A model generated the notes under the pieces. That model did no database searches. It was not told the DNA's origin and saw nothing but the letters and a program-made list of their open reading frames with translations. A DNA stretch of 64,000 bases. Origin: Halichondria panicea (taxonomy: Eukaryota; Porifera; Demospongiae; Suberitida; Halichondriidae). Location: contig NC_087380.1 in assembly GCF_963675165.1 (NCBI RefSeq), positions 4,393,803 to 4,457,802 on the forward strand. Direction: 5' to 3'. The position numbers and the translations under genes were made by a program. Positions 1 through 12,200 of the stretch are shown here, piece by piece; positions within the stretch are counted from its first letter, which is position 1, and every line of letters starts with the position of its first letter.

Positions 1-1001
1 AACCCGTAGAGATGGCAGCAGCAACAGAATTACTATTATGGTCACCTGGATGAGACCGTCAGAGAGAAATGGACCATACAGATACATGCTAAACTACACT
101 GCTGAGCAGTCCTCTCCTTACCCCGTTACTAGGGGTATTAGCACTGCTAGCAGTTCCATTAACTTGGCAGGAGATAGTCAGAGCTACTCTGTGCCTATCA
201 TTGACAGTGTCCCATTTGCTGACTTTACTGTGAGCTTGTATGCTTACAATATCGGGAGAGGAGTTGGGTTTAGAAGTACTGTGATGTTTCTTACAGAAAA
301 GACTACATCAATTGGTGAGTAGACTACATTAAGTCAGTTGGAAGATGTATCATTATTTACTTTCGTGTTTACAGAACCTACTAGTGTTTTAAACCTTGTT
401 GGTACAACCACAAGCCACCAATCGTTTCTGGTCAATTGGGATGTTCCACAATTTCCGAACTCTGAAATAATTAACTATATTATCTACTATACAATAGCAA
501 GTGCTATCCAAAATTTCCCTATCAATGATAGTGGATACACTTTTGTCAATCAGATCACTGACACGACTTATGATGTAATGAACCTTGATCCGTTCACCAA
601 CTACACTGTTCATGTTAGAGCAATTGGCAACCCGAACCTGCAAGGTTCGGTTGTGGAGGAAATACTTGTACGAACCAATATCACCAATCCTTCAGCCGTT
701 GTGAACCTAACAGTAGAAGCTAATTTATCTACAGAAATTATAGTCACATGGAACCCTCCCACTAAACCTAATGGTCCGATCTCACACTACGTAGTGTACT
801 ATACAAAAGGTAGCACTCCTCAAACAGGAACTATCTCTAGTTCCGGGTATGCACAGCTGACGACAACGGGAACAATGGTCAGCATTCGACAACTTGACCC
901 TTTCACATACTACCAAATTCATGTTCAACCATTTGTGACCGAGATTCCATATGTACTTGAAGGCACAATAGGCACAGAGATTGTGATGAGGACGTTTTCA
1001 G
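1..1001 (+). other. Three FN3 domains of gene 1
   Basis: The exon ending at 314 (donor GTGAGT at 315) encodes most of one FN3 unit with the core Trp in VTWMRPSERNGPYRY. Exon 375-1001 encodes two further units in one exon, with cores VNWDVPQFPNSEI and VTWNPPTKPNGPI and the usual late motifs YTVHVRA and YQIHVQP. Many Asn-X-Ser/Thr sites suggest an extracellular glycosylated stalk. The same two-exon block occurs in RPTP-B, but gene 1 has about three extra residues near IIDSV in the first unit. Confidence 0.85.
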
Positions 1002-2529
1002 GTAAACTGCCACATTGCTCACTTCTTTATTATACTCTCGAGATAGTCGTACGAGGAATACGGGTAAAGTGTTTATCATTACCTTCGTATAACACTCTTC
1101 ACTAATACAAACATGCCTCAGTATAAGCATTGGGGTACGTGCTTGTGGGATTGTTAAAAGGATTGCTTGTTCTTCCCTTTGCAGCTTCATGCCCTGTCCT
1201 TATACTTATAAACGGAATGATCATGTACAGTTCAGCTGCTATTCCCCCACTGGAAGGAACTGTGGCTATACATGTCTGTGATGAGGGATATGTATTATTA
1301 GGAGGAACTACAAAAACATGCCAGTCCAATGGAACATGGAGTGGAGGGGAAATTGCTTGCAACCGTGAGTTGATTGATTCCAACTCTTATGACTGGCGGT
1401 GTTTATTTTTATAGTGTACAATTATACAGTTCTCTCCTGTGGTCCCCCTCCCTCTATTCCTAATGGAATTCCAGATAATCCTACCAGCACAATCGTTGGA
1501 GTTACAGTAAGGTATAGTTGTCATGCAGGATTTATTCACCTTGGTTCAATGATCACTTGCTTAACCACTGGGTCTTGGAGCGAACTACCGTCTTGTCAGG
1601 GTGAGTCCTTTCAAACTCATAGAGAGACGTGTGCACAAACTAGAAACCATACAATGATACACATGCACACGCACAGTCCCTCCCCCAGTCTACCTTTCTC
1701 TGTCCTCCACAAACTACTTGACTGGACTTACAGAGATAGACATATCTTCCGTGAGAGAGAACAACCTTGTTTGTCACACAGACCTTGCTGCTTGTTGCCG
1801 ACAGTTGGACTCAGGAGTGGATGGTGGTATGGGACAGTGGTACTATCCAAACGGTTCATCTATTGGTGAAGGAGAGTTGCGTGTGAGCAGAGGTCAGATG
1901 ACCGTCAGTTTGAGTGCCATGACCAGTGCTCAGGCTCCGAGTGGCCTCTACTGCTGTGTAGTGCTCACAAGTGTGGGAGTACTGGCTTCATGTGTCCATA
2001 TAGGTGGGTTTCTACAGCTTAGAAAATAATTATTAGCGATGTTAAAACAGTGCATGTTGTTTATAATTATTTGTTATGCCTATAATTATACACACAGTTT
2101 CTTCAGTCAGTATCCCCAGTACTGATTGCACTGGTGCAGTGATTGGGGCAACAGTTATTTCGATATTAGCACTCCTGATCATCGTGACATGTGTGATCGT
2201 TGCTACTTACCTGGTACGAAAACACAAAAGAGTGGGAGCAATGTAAGCTTTATGTCATTATAATTATGGTCAAATATTAATGGTTTCTTTTCTACAGGTC
2301 AGTTCGCAATGACATTCCAGGTTTAACGTACCAAAGTTCGGTCCCAACTTACGATACTATTTCTGTTACGTATGAGGAGATTCCCATCCCCATTGTTAAA
2401 AATGTCAGAGGAAATTATGACTGCACGCAGAATGAAGCCTATGAAACCACAGACTTTTCAGAAAGTGGGAATGGTAACACTGAGGTGAATAGAACTGATC
2501 CAGAAGAAATATACGACAATTTAGCCTGA
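1..2529 (+). CDS. Phosphatase-less type I receptor, FN3-CCP-Ig-TM with tyrosine-rich tail (5' end outside window)
   Basis: Seven exons are visible: before 1-314, 375-1001, 1185-1364, 1430-1600, 1689-2003, 2098-2242 and 2298-2529, with all internal junctions in phase 1 until the TM exon (phase 2). The order is three FN3 units, two sushi/CCP modules, an Ig-like module, one membrane span and a 77-residue tail ending in TGA at 2527. The first two exons, and the intron between them, nearly match RPTP-B exons 23-24 (28467-27331 on the minus strand). Where RPTP-B goes on to a juxtamembrane FN3 and two phosphatase domains, this gene goes on to CCPs. It is therefore an exon-shuffled relative of the RPTPs, acting at the cell surface. 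The ligand is unknown. The start and any further N-terminal domains lie left of the window. Confidence 0.85.
1185..1600 (+). other. Two sushi/CCP modules of gene 1
   Basis: Exon 1185-1364 and exon 1430-1600 each encode one complement control protein repeat. Each has four cysteines and a Trp before the last Cys: CPVLILINGMIMY..VCDEGY..TCQSNGTWSGGEIAC and CGPPPSIPNG..YSCHAGF..TCLTTGSWSELPSC. One module per phase-1 exon is the classic shuffling-friendly layout. Neither RPTP in the window has CCPs. The acceptor of the second exon could instead be the AG just before 1415, which is also in frame. Confidence 0.85.
1689..2003 (+). other. Membrane-proximal Ig-like module of gene 1
   Basis: The exon encodes about 105 residues with Cys in VCHTDLAACC, Trp in GQWYYPNG and a second Cys pair in SGLYCCVV. 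This fits the B-strand Cys, C-strand Trp and F-strand Cys of an Ig fold, although it has no canonical D-x-G-x-Y-x-C. The doubled cysteines are unusual and could form an extra disulfide. The fold call is tentative; the exon itself is well supported by phase and by the flanking splice sites. Confidence 0.6.
2098..2242 (+). other. Transmembrane exon of gene 1
   Basis: The exon encodes a short linker with one Cys, then about 24 apolar residues (from GAVIGATVISILALLIIV onward), then the basic stop-transfer sequence RKHKRVGA. The donor AT|GTAAGC gives phase 2 and joins to 2298. Confidence 0.9.
2298..2529 (+). other. Cytoplasmic tail with six tyrosine motifs (ITIM-like VTYEEI)
   Basis: The tail has 77 residues and six tyrosines: LTYQSS, PTYDTI, VTYEEI, NYDCT, AYETT and IYDNLA at the very C-terminus. 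VTYEEI fits the ITIM pattern [IVLS]-x-Y-x-x-[ILV], and pYEEI is the optimal Src-family SH2 ligand. YDTI and YEEI are only three residues apart, which is too close for an ITAM. No catalytic domain is present. Inference: a phosphotyrosine adaptor-docking tail, possibly opposed by the neighbouring RPTPs. Confidence 0.8.
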
Positions 2530-3145
2530 AAACTACGCCTATGGAAAGCCATCCATTAATTTTTATAAACTGAGTGATTTGTTAGGTTTATGAGCGTTTA
2601 TTCATGAGATTGATGAGCTACACTATACTATTTTCTAGTGTTTTTATTTGTTGCGGAGGAAATCCCGAGCCAGCAACAGAATGATGTTTGATGCTCTACA
2701 TTATAATTGTGTGGCCATGGCATGTAGACTACATGTACGTATGTACAGTATAGATCTACACTGGTGAAATTGGCTCGACCTTATTCTGGAGGCATGGGTA
2801 CTACAAAATGGTAACAAGCTGTAATTATAAGCTGTTAGCAGGCCTGGGTATGGTGTTGACTTCTACTACACTACTGTATAGTCTCGAATACCCGCCTCAA
2901 CCTAAAAGCTTGTACTGCTGGAAGCCAGACCCTCCCTTGGATGCCACGCCTAATGATCAAGTGAGAAACCACAAAAACTATCTACACGTGTAGGAGTCAT
3001 TACATACCTCAAGTTAGCAGTTAAGTATTGATCTGTGCTAAAGCGCTTGTGTATTAAAGTAAAACAGCCAGATCTTAGAATCTAGCAGATGTAGATTCTG
3101 TATCTATATATTCCCCTGGCAAGTGTGCGTAGTGAAAACCACGAC
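2530..3145. other. Intergenic spacer between gene 1 and RPTP-A
   Basis: This 616-bp stretch must hold the 3' UTR of gene 1 and the promoter of RPTP-A. I see no open frame with gene-like features and no canonical AATAAA near the stop codon. The small open frame at 2808-2993 has no splice or domain support. Confidence 0.5.
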
Positions 3146-3209
3146 ATGTCTCTGTGGATGTGTAGTTCTATGGTGGTTGTGTTCAGCCTGTTGACACTAG
3201 TGGATAGAG
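3146..3209 (+). other. Signal-peptide exon of RPTP-A
   Basis: The first exon encodes 21 residues, mostly apolar, and ends at donor GTAGGT in phase 1. RPTP-B has an exon of equal type and phase at 38988-38916. The next exon starts at 3285 after a 75-base intron. Confidence 0.75.
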
Positions 3210-6200
3210 GTAGGTAGATATCTAGATCTCGCTGCTTACATCTAAACATTTAGATTAGTATGCTCCATTACTATTTTCATGCAGGAACCTGCACATCAGT
3301 GTCGGTCACTAATTCTCAAGCAGTCGATCCTGGTAGTTATGTGACTCTGGCCTGCAATGTCTCTGGTGCTTCAAATACTACTACTGTTGTGTGGAATGGC
3401 CCTAACGGGCAACTTAACGAAAACGAAAATGTAACCTTTTACGAAGAAAACACTATTTTTGTGTCGAACCTGGTTCTCAACAGTGTGGGTTACGAAGACG
3501 GTGGTACATACACATGTAGTGTGACTGACAGCGATCTCTCCAACTCCACTGTGATTGTCATTACACCGACAATCACTCCACTGGAAGCGAGGAGCAATGT
3601 CGGTGATAATTCTCCTGTCTTCATGTGTGACGTACAGTCATCACTTAGCTCAACCACCCGCTGGTTCATGTATAACTTGAGTGGTAACGTACAGGAGGTC
3701 TTCAATTCTGACAGTAACTCTGGAAGTGGAAGTGGCATGTCACCATTATCGGTCAATGCAATACTGAATTTAGGGAATGAGAATGTGACGTTTCAAGATG
3801 CAGGAATGTACCAATGTGCCGTGAGTACTCCCGAGCTTTGTGAGGTCAGATCTCAAAATGCAACACTGACAGGTAGGTATGGCTATAATTAATATAGGGT
3901 ATTTATGTACCGTATATCGAGTTTCAAATGTGAGCTTTTTTTGATTGTAAATTGCGAGTTTTGTCATAGATTGCAAACAAAATACACTCTTTATCATGCA
4001 CATGCAATTTTGCATGCTTGGCACGTAATACACAGTACATAGTTAAAACGCAATAGAGCTGTATAGTTACGCATTCGAAACCTGATAAACGGTAAAACAC
4101 ATTTGGATTGGGAAGTAAGTTTTCGAGTAGAAACAGTTCGGTTAGCTAGCGTGTAGCTAGCTGTGTGATGTTCCTTGTTGTTTTTTCACCAGTGGTATAT
4201 ATGGTTTCCCAGCTAAAAGCCTACCAAGGTTTCCACCGCTTTTTTATGTACATGTAACTTGTGAGGTTTCTGAAAGATCCTGGCTTGTGTTTGTCTGTGG
4301 GTGGTAACCACTAGATCTTGTTCTTGCATGTCAGTACACACAGAAGTAGTAGTGTTGTGACAAACAACTGCTTTAGAATGTACCATTTGTTTATTGTTGA
4401 TCGCATTGTGTAAGTATATTTTAAATGTGTTTACAAAACATTTTAGTAACTCTTTAGTCTAAGCAAACCCCTTAGCACTTTATACATGTTTATTTGTAAG
4501 CTAATGAAAGTAATACTATTGGGGAAAGTATACGTGTAGTACGTGTACATAACTGTTATCATGATGGATTATTATACTGTAATGTGTTCTCGTGACTGGC
4601 TTTTATTGTGCAATCCAACCATACCTTAGTTATGAGTCTCCCTTTTCTTAATGAGAATCCGATATCGTAAGCTCGTGTGTGGGAAACTGCCATGGATATC
4701 TCAACTATACAATGTCATAGGTGCTCACATTTCAGTCAGTTATACATACCCTACGTGTTGATTGTTGCCTAGAAATACCCTCTATAACTGTAAGATTTGA
4801 AACTTAGGATAGCAATTATGTGTAAAGCTGCTTCCCTACCAGATAGTTTGTTTCATTAGTGTATTTCACATGACTGGTTTTGCCCTCCAATTAATATCAT
4901 GGTAGCAAAACTGTACATAGTTTTAGATCGGGAGTGTAATATTGGAATGTTTCTAATGTAAACTCTAACCACTCCCCTGCATTCTCTTGTGAGCTAGTGT
5001 ATATAGTCAGTCAGTATGGCCGGAGATATTTCCTTACATGTGTGTATCAATTTTCAGAGGGTACAGAAGTTAAATGGAACGTGTAATACCATATGCAGGT
5101 GCAGCAGTACGTATTTGTACCATCATCGCTGCTTATAAGTAATTATACCAGAGCATGCAAATAAAATATTCCCTCACTGAGAGTGTTGTGATTGCATGCA
5201 TGTTTTATCCCCTACATGAAAATCAATAACCTAGCACCAAACATTATTTTCATATTTATAGTCTCGCCTAAAAGCAGTGTGACTATAATGCCCAACACTG
5301 CTAACAGCATTCAAGGAGACACTCAGACGTTCACCTGCTCTGCCATGGGTGGTCCTGGAAACATGTTCTCATGGACGAGATTGTACGATAACGCATTTGT
5401 AGGGAACATGTCTGATCTAACTGTGAATGTGAGTGGAGCCACCGACGGTGGGCAGTACAGGTGTGAAGTCAGTAACATGGCAGGCAATGACTCTCAAGTG
5501 GCTATTCTTAATGGTAAGGATGTACATTTTACGATTAATCTAACTTCTGTTCACTAAATAGTTGGACCGATCATTTTTACTACACCCTTATCTGTGAATG
5601 TGAGTGCAAGCGATGCTCTCAGTCTTAACTGTATTGCAACTGGGTTTCCAGTACCTAACATCACCTGGTTTTTTAACGAAAAAGAGGTAAGATTTTGTCA
5701 TGCTTTTTAAGTGCTTATTATGACACTCTGTAGTATCAAGTGGACGAGAATCGCACTAGCGTGACCCAAGCAAGTGGGGACAGATCAGTGAGCAGCACCC
5801 TTACCATCAACATGGCCATGCTCAATGACTCTGGGGAGTACGTCTGCAATGCTAGCAGCCCAAACTATGACACTGTGTCAAGTGACTCTGCTACAGTCGT
5901 GGTGATAGGTAAAGTTAATTCAACCTGCACTCTATTTTTGCCTGTACTCATCGTATATATATTATGTTCACATTCAGTGCCTCCAAGTAATGTGGTGATT
6001 GCATTGAACACAAGTATCGCAATGCGTAATGACAGTGTCACTTTCACTTGCGATGCTCAAGGTGGACCTAGCAATTTATACCAGTGGCAAAGAAATGGAG
6101 AAAATCTCGATGAAATGACTCAACCCATTCTACAACTCACTTCAGTTGATGCTAGCGATGGAGGAGAGTACACTTGTGTCGTCAGCAATGCAGCTGGCAA

Positions 6201-9200
6201 TGACAGCAATTTTCTCACTCTCTACATACAACCATACATTGTAACTCATCCACAACAAATACTAGCAACTGTCCCAGAATCAGTTTCATTTACTTGCGAG
6301 GCTTTGGGATTCCCTGCACCTAGCTATCGATGGGACAAGATTGGTGATCCCGAGTTTCAACGCTTTACACAAAATCTCACCTTCAATTCTGTAAATTTTG
6401 GTAATGAAGGATTGTACCAATGTGTTGCTTCAATCATGGTGGACATGATCAATTACACTGCAGAGTCTAATCAAGGAGAATTGATATGTGAGTTTTATGT
6501 AACTGTTTGTGAAGCTTACGAAGTACTGTAGGTTTGGAATCCTTCAGTTCTGTGCATGTTGCTTTTGATAATGCATGGTGTACTTAGTGCATGGATTCTG
6601 TTTCTTTAGAATGTTAGTCTTGATTGATAATTACTTCTATATAGTGACTCCTGGTGAAGTAATGATTGACGCAAGTCCATCTAATGTTGGTGTGCTGAAT
6701 GAAAATGTCACACTAAATTGCTCTGCAAGTGGTGGAATTGATAACCTCCAGTGGCAAAGAAACGGAATCAATCTTCCTGGAGAAATGCAGTCTACACTAT
6801 TTCTTGCTTCAGTTAATGCTAGTGATGGAGGAGAGTACACTTGTGTTGTCGGTAATGCAGCTGGTAATGGCAGTACCAATTTCACTCTCTACATTCATCC
6901 ATACATCGTGGCTAATCCACAACGTCAGCTACTTCGAACTGTGGCTAGCAATGCAACATTCACCTGTGAAGCTTCTGCGTTCCCTGCACCTGACTATCGT
7001 TGGGACAAAATTGGAGATATGCGGTTCGATAATCTTGACCGCTTTAGACAAAACTTCTCCTTTAATCCTATTGCTTTTGGCAATGAAGGCAACTACATAT
7101 GTGTTGCTTCGATCATTGTGGACAATATCAACTACACGGCAGAATCTAAACCAGGAGAGCTTATTTGTAAGTTTAATAGCATTTTAGCTAAACGTTAAGA
7201 GCATACATGAATGCATCCAATCATTCTCGTTTAATTGCAGTATCACCTGAGACTAGTGTGTCTATCACACCTAGTATGTCTATAACAGTTCAAGGAGACA
7301 CTCAGACGTTCACCTGCTCTGCCATGGGTGGTCCTGGAAACATGTTCTCATGGAGGAGACTTTACGATAACGAAATTGTGGGGGACATGTCTAATCTAAC
7401 TGTGAATGTGAGTGGAGCCACAGACGGTGGGCAGTACAAGTGTGAAGTCACCAACATAGCAGGCAGTGATTCTGATAATACTACTGTATATGGTGAGTGT
7501 TAAACGAAACGTTTCACCTATAGGTATGTTCTATGTTTTTAACTGTTCGTCCATCTACAGTTGGTCCGATCATTGACACTCCCCCTTTATCTGTGAATGT
7601 AAGCATCTCTGAATCATCCACTTTCACCTGTTCGGCCAGTGGATTTCCAGTACCTACCATCATCTGGGTCCACAACGGAACACAGGTGAGCTAACTGATT
7701 CATTGGTACATCATCAATTTGTCTTGCATGGTGCATGTAATTCTTCAGAATCGGGATGATGAGAATCGCACTACTGTGTTATGTACCATGGGAGACAGAT
7801 CTGTGACCAGCACCCTCACCATCAACATGGCTATGGTTAATGACTCTGGGGAGTACGTTTGCAATGCTACTAGTCCAAACTATGACACTGTGTCAAGCGA
7901 ACCTGTCCTTGTATTCGTCCAAGGTATCGCAAACACTTTTTACTACACTGATTACAAGCATGTAAATCATTCCTAACTAATTTTCTAGCAACTCCTGAGC
8001 GACCACAGAATGTGACAGCTGTAGAAGTGACAACAACTAGTGTGATATTGGAGTGGGTGGAGCCTCACGACAACAATGCCCCCATCCGTGGTTACAAAGT
8101 CTCCTACACCAGACCATCATTCCTTGGAGGGACTGACGTAACTATCAACAGCACAGTGGAGACTGTAAACATCACTGGCCTACACCCTGGAGTAGCTTAC
8201 TCCTTCTCAGTGGTTGCTTTCAATGACATTGGGGACAGTGCACCTGGTAGCGTCACAGTCACTACTGTGGAAACAGGTATGTCATTTTGCATCTAGTACA
8301 TCTATAGTAGCAGCTTGCAATATTTTCCGTTGAGTAATGTGAAACTTAAAACAATACTGTAGAAACTGGATGCGCATGCGCTTTTGGGCAGACCTCTATG
8401 GCTTATATTCGAGAATGCGCCTATAATGCAGTCATTTCGAGCCCCATCCAACAACCGGATGTCTCTCTGTGATGAGAGCTGACTCGCAAGCTGGCTAGAA
8501 AGTGAGCAAGCAGGCAACCCTAACTGGATCTATATCATACTATTATGTTACAGTTCGTTTTACAGTTCATTTACATCATTTAAATCAAAAACATTCACAT
8601 TGACCAGGAACTTGGAATAAAAGGACCTCATCCATGTCTCAAACTCTCTCAGCATGATCAGACAAGGTAACAGTATGCCCAGAGAGTCCTTCCAGATGGA
8701 TATCACCAGCTATATAGCTATCATGCACTGTACAAGCTAACTAGCTCATAGATAAACAAAATTAGCTCTCAAATTTCACTAATAACCTTTGCATAATTGG
8801 AAAAACGCTTCAATTCGAGTATAAAAAGCCTGCAGTTGAGCATGCGCTTAAAATAAAGATACGCTTATAGTCGAGTAAGCACTAATAATCCAGTTTCTCG
8901 GTAGCCTCGGTCCCAGGCCGATTTTTTTTTAATAGAACGAAGTTGAAAAATACGGCCTGGTATTGATTGTATCTGGGCGTGGCAGGAACCGGAAACCAAA
9001 GCAGAGATTCTTCACACTTTGTTTCCTGTCATATTTCACCGTATAAGTTTAATACCGTAATTTAGCTCCGTGTATGCTCTGAAGTAACTGAAATCTAGCC
9101 ATAGATTATCTAGCTAGCTAGCTACTGCAAGTTTAAGTTGTTCAGATTAACGTATACATTGTCTGCTTCACAAGAAGGCCCCACTCTCATTGCAAAACAG

Positions 9201-12200
9201 GCCCAGCTCTTGTCAGAAGGAAGAAACGTCTTTGCCATGGTTTTCAACATGATATGGCAAGTCTCTTGCTTTCACTCACTGCCCTTTGTGATGGACTACA
9301 AACTAGTAGGTAGGACCAACACTGCCGGCCCATGTAGATAGGTGTGTTGTTCTTGCAAATCTCTCTGCTTCTTGTTTTTTGGTTCCTAACCACGCCCAGA
9401 TACACGCCCAGATACAATCAACACCAGGCCTAGTTGTCGGCCTAGCTAGAAACAACTCGGGCTGGAATCGAGGCTAGTTTCTCGGTAGCAAGACGGCTAG
9501 AAAAAACGGGCAGATTTATCAGAAACTAACTTCACACATCACTTGATTATTATGCCATCAATACAGCTCCTGCTAGTCCACCTCAGAATGTGACGGCTAC
9601 TGTGTTGTCCTCTACTGAGATCCAAGTGAACTGGACTGAAGTTCCTGAAGTAGACCAGAATGGAATGATCACTGAATATGAAGTCATGTATGAGCCACTA
9701 ATGACATTTGGTGTGCTCAATACAACAACAACAACAACAACGATGAACTTGTTTACTGTTCTCTTTGGGCTGGAAGAGTACGTGGAGTACAACATCTCAG
9801 TGAGAGCTTACACTAATGACGGAGCTGGACCTCACAGTGTAGGGATTGTCAAGAGAACATTTGAGGATGGTAGGTTAACTATGGACATATCACATTTACT
9901 ATACGGTGCCAAGTTCTTCACCTAGTAATGTCAGTGCTAGGGCAGTGTCCTCCACTGAGATCAAGATTTATAAATCTGGGCTGGGATTTATAAATCTACA
10001 CCATTGATTTAACCTTCTTGTTTTATAAATGCACACGTGGATATATCATGGATATATAAATACGCGCATTTTATTTTATTTTAACACATTTGGCACCCCA
10101 TACATAATAGGCAATATCTCGAACATAATCTACCAACCCCTAATCATTAGACAACTATGATAAGGTGATTATGATAACATTCCACTTGTAGCTCCTTCTG
10201 GTTCACCAACAATTGATAATGTTATGTCACTGTCACCCACCGAGATCCAAGTTACATGGACTGCAGTTTCTGAAATAGAACAGAATGGAGTCATCACTCG
10301 TTATGAAGTGTTGTACAAGAGTACTTTAGATTTCACTAATGGAAGTGTTTTCACTATGGATGGAGATACATTCACTGCAAACATTACCGAGCTGGAAGAG
10401 TTCGTTCTGTACAATATAACTGTGAGAGCTTACACCATGGTTGGGCCCGGACCCTTCAGTGAAGTTTCAATGAAAAGAACAGGAGGGGCAGGTGAGTGTC
10501 ACCATTGAGTGTAGTTGAAAAATATTAATGGTAAGATAGTAATGGTATCGTAACATTCTACAGCTCCTGCTAGTCCACCTCAGAATGTGACGGCTACTGT
10601 GTTGTCCTCTACTGAGATTCAAGTGAACTGGACTGAAGTTACTGAGATAGACCAGAATGGAATCATCTCCGAATACGAAGTCATGTATGAGCCACTAATT
10701 ACATTTGGTGTGCTCAATACAACAACAACAATAACAACGATGAACTTGTTTACCGTTCTCTATGAGCTGGAAGAGTACGTGGAGTACAACATCTCGGTGA
10801 GAGCTTACACTAATGATGGAGCAGGACCCTACAGTGTGGGTGTTGTCAGGAGAACATTTGAGGATGGTAGGTTAACAGTGTAACTAACACTTGTACTATT
10901 ATTGCCTGTTTCCTCCTGTCTAACTATGCAGTGCCAAGTTCTCCACCTATTGATGTCAATACCATTTCTGTATCCTCCACTGAGATCAGAGTGACATGGC
11001 AAGAAGTTGAAGCAATTGATCGGAACGGAAACATCACTCATTATGAAGTGATGTACAACGGAAAGTTTGATGACATGAATCAAAGTAACTTCACTGACGG
11101 CAACATTCAAAATTTCACTATCACTGGATTAGACGAGTTTTCTGAGTACAATATCTCAGTAAGAGCTTACACCAGTGTGGGACCCGGACCTTATAGCCAA
11201 GCAGAAAAGGAAGTAACAGAGGAAGATGGTGAGGTTTATTTTAACCACCTGTGTGAAGTATGTCATGTTTTCCTCTGTGTGCAGTTCCAGCCAGTCCACC
11301 TCTGAATGTGATAGCTTCTGTGCTGTCTTCCACTGAAATCCAAATGAACTGGACAGAAATTCCTGAAATGGAACAGAATGGAATCATCATTGAATACGAA
11401 GTCATGTATGAACCACAGATGACCTTTAATGGCGTACTTACTACAAGATCAGTCAACACTACAAACATTTTTGTAACTCTGACTGGTCTGCAAGAGTATG
11501 TGGAGTACAGCATCTCAGTGAGAGCTTACACTCGTGTTGGACCAGGACCTTACAGTGTGGAGATTTTTAGGAGAACTCTGGAAGACGGTTAGATAGTGTA
11601 AACCTTTAAAATTAACTCTATAGTTATGTATTTTCCACTCTACAGTGCCTGGCTCTTCTCCCAGGAACCTCCAAGTGATAGCAACAGGACCTACCTCTCT
11701 CAATGTTTCATGGGAGCCACCAGTAGAGATGGACATCAATGGCATTCTCACCAACTACACAATCGAGTACTACATAACTGAAGAGGAAAACAGTGCTCAT
11801 GATGTTATGGTGGTCTCTAGTGCAACATTCACTGTTTCACTAGAAAATCTTAACAACTTTACTATCTACAATGTATCTGTCTCGGCTAACACAGTAGTAG
11901 GCAGGGGTCCTATAACTGAGAGGACTCAACGTACCGACGAAAATGGTACGTTCTACTATTACATGCCCAAGTGGTGCCTATAAATATTATGTCATTATAT
12001 TCAGTTCCTGGTGAGGCTCCTCAAAATGTTACTGTGAACAGCGAATCGTCGACTAGTATAAGAGTCGAATGGGACCCTCCACGAGAAAATTTTCAGTTTG
12101 GGATTATTCGGTCTTATATTGTGCTGTACAGAGTCACTATGGAAACAGACCCGGCAATGGCAATCAATGTGACCAATCGCTCATTGATTATTGAGAGCTT

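Noticed and set aside
2298-2529. ITAM in the tail of gene 1
   Set aside because: YDTI and YEEI are separated by only three residues, whereas an ITAM needs six to eight or more. Only the ITIM-like and SH2-type patterns hold.
2808-2993. Small gene between gene 1 and RPTP-A
   Set aside because: A 61-codon frame without splice signals, domain or conserved features, in a spacer expected to hold UTR and promoter sequence.
6729-7187. A 152-codon open frame overlapping the RPTP-A Ig exon in another frame
   Set aside because: It is a shadow frame of exon 6645-7166 and its mirror copy exists in RPTP-B; there is no domain, and Ig motifs are in the other frame.
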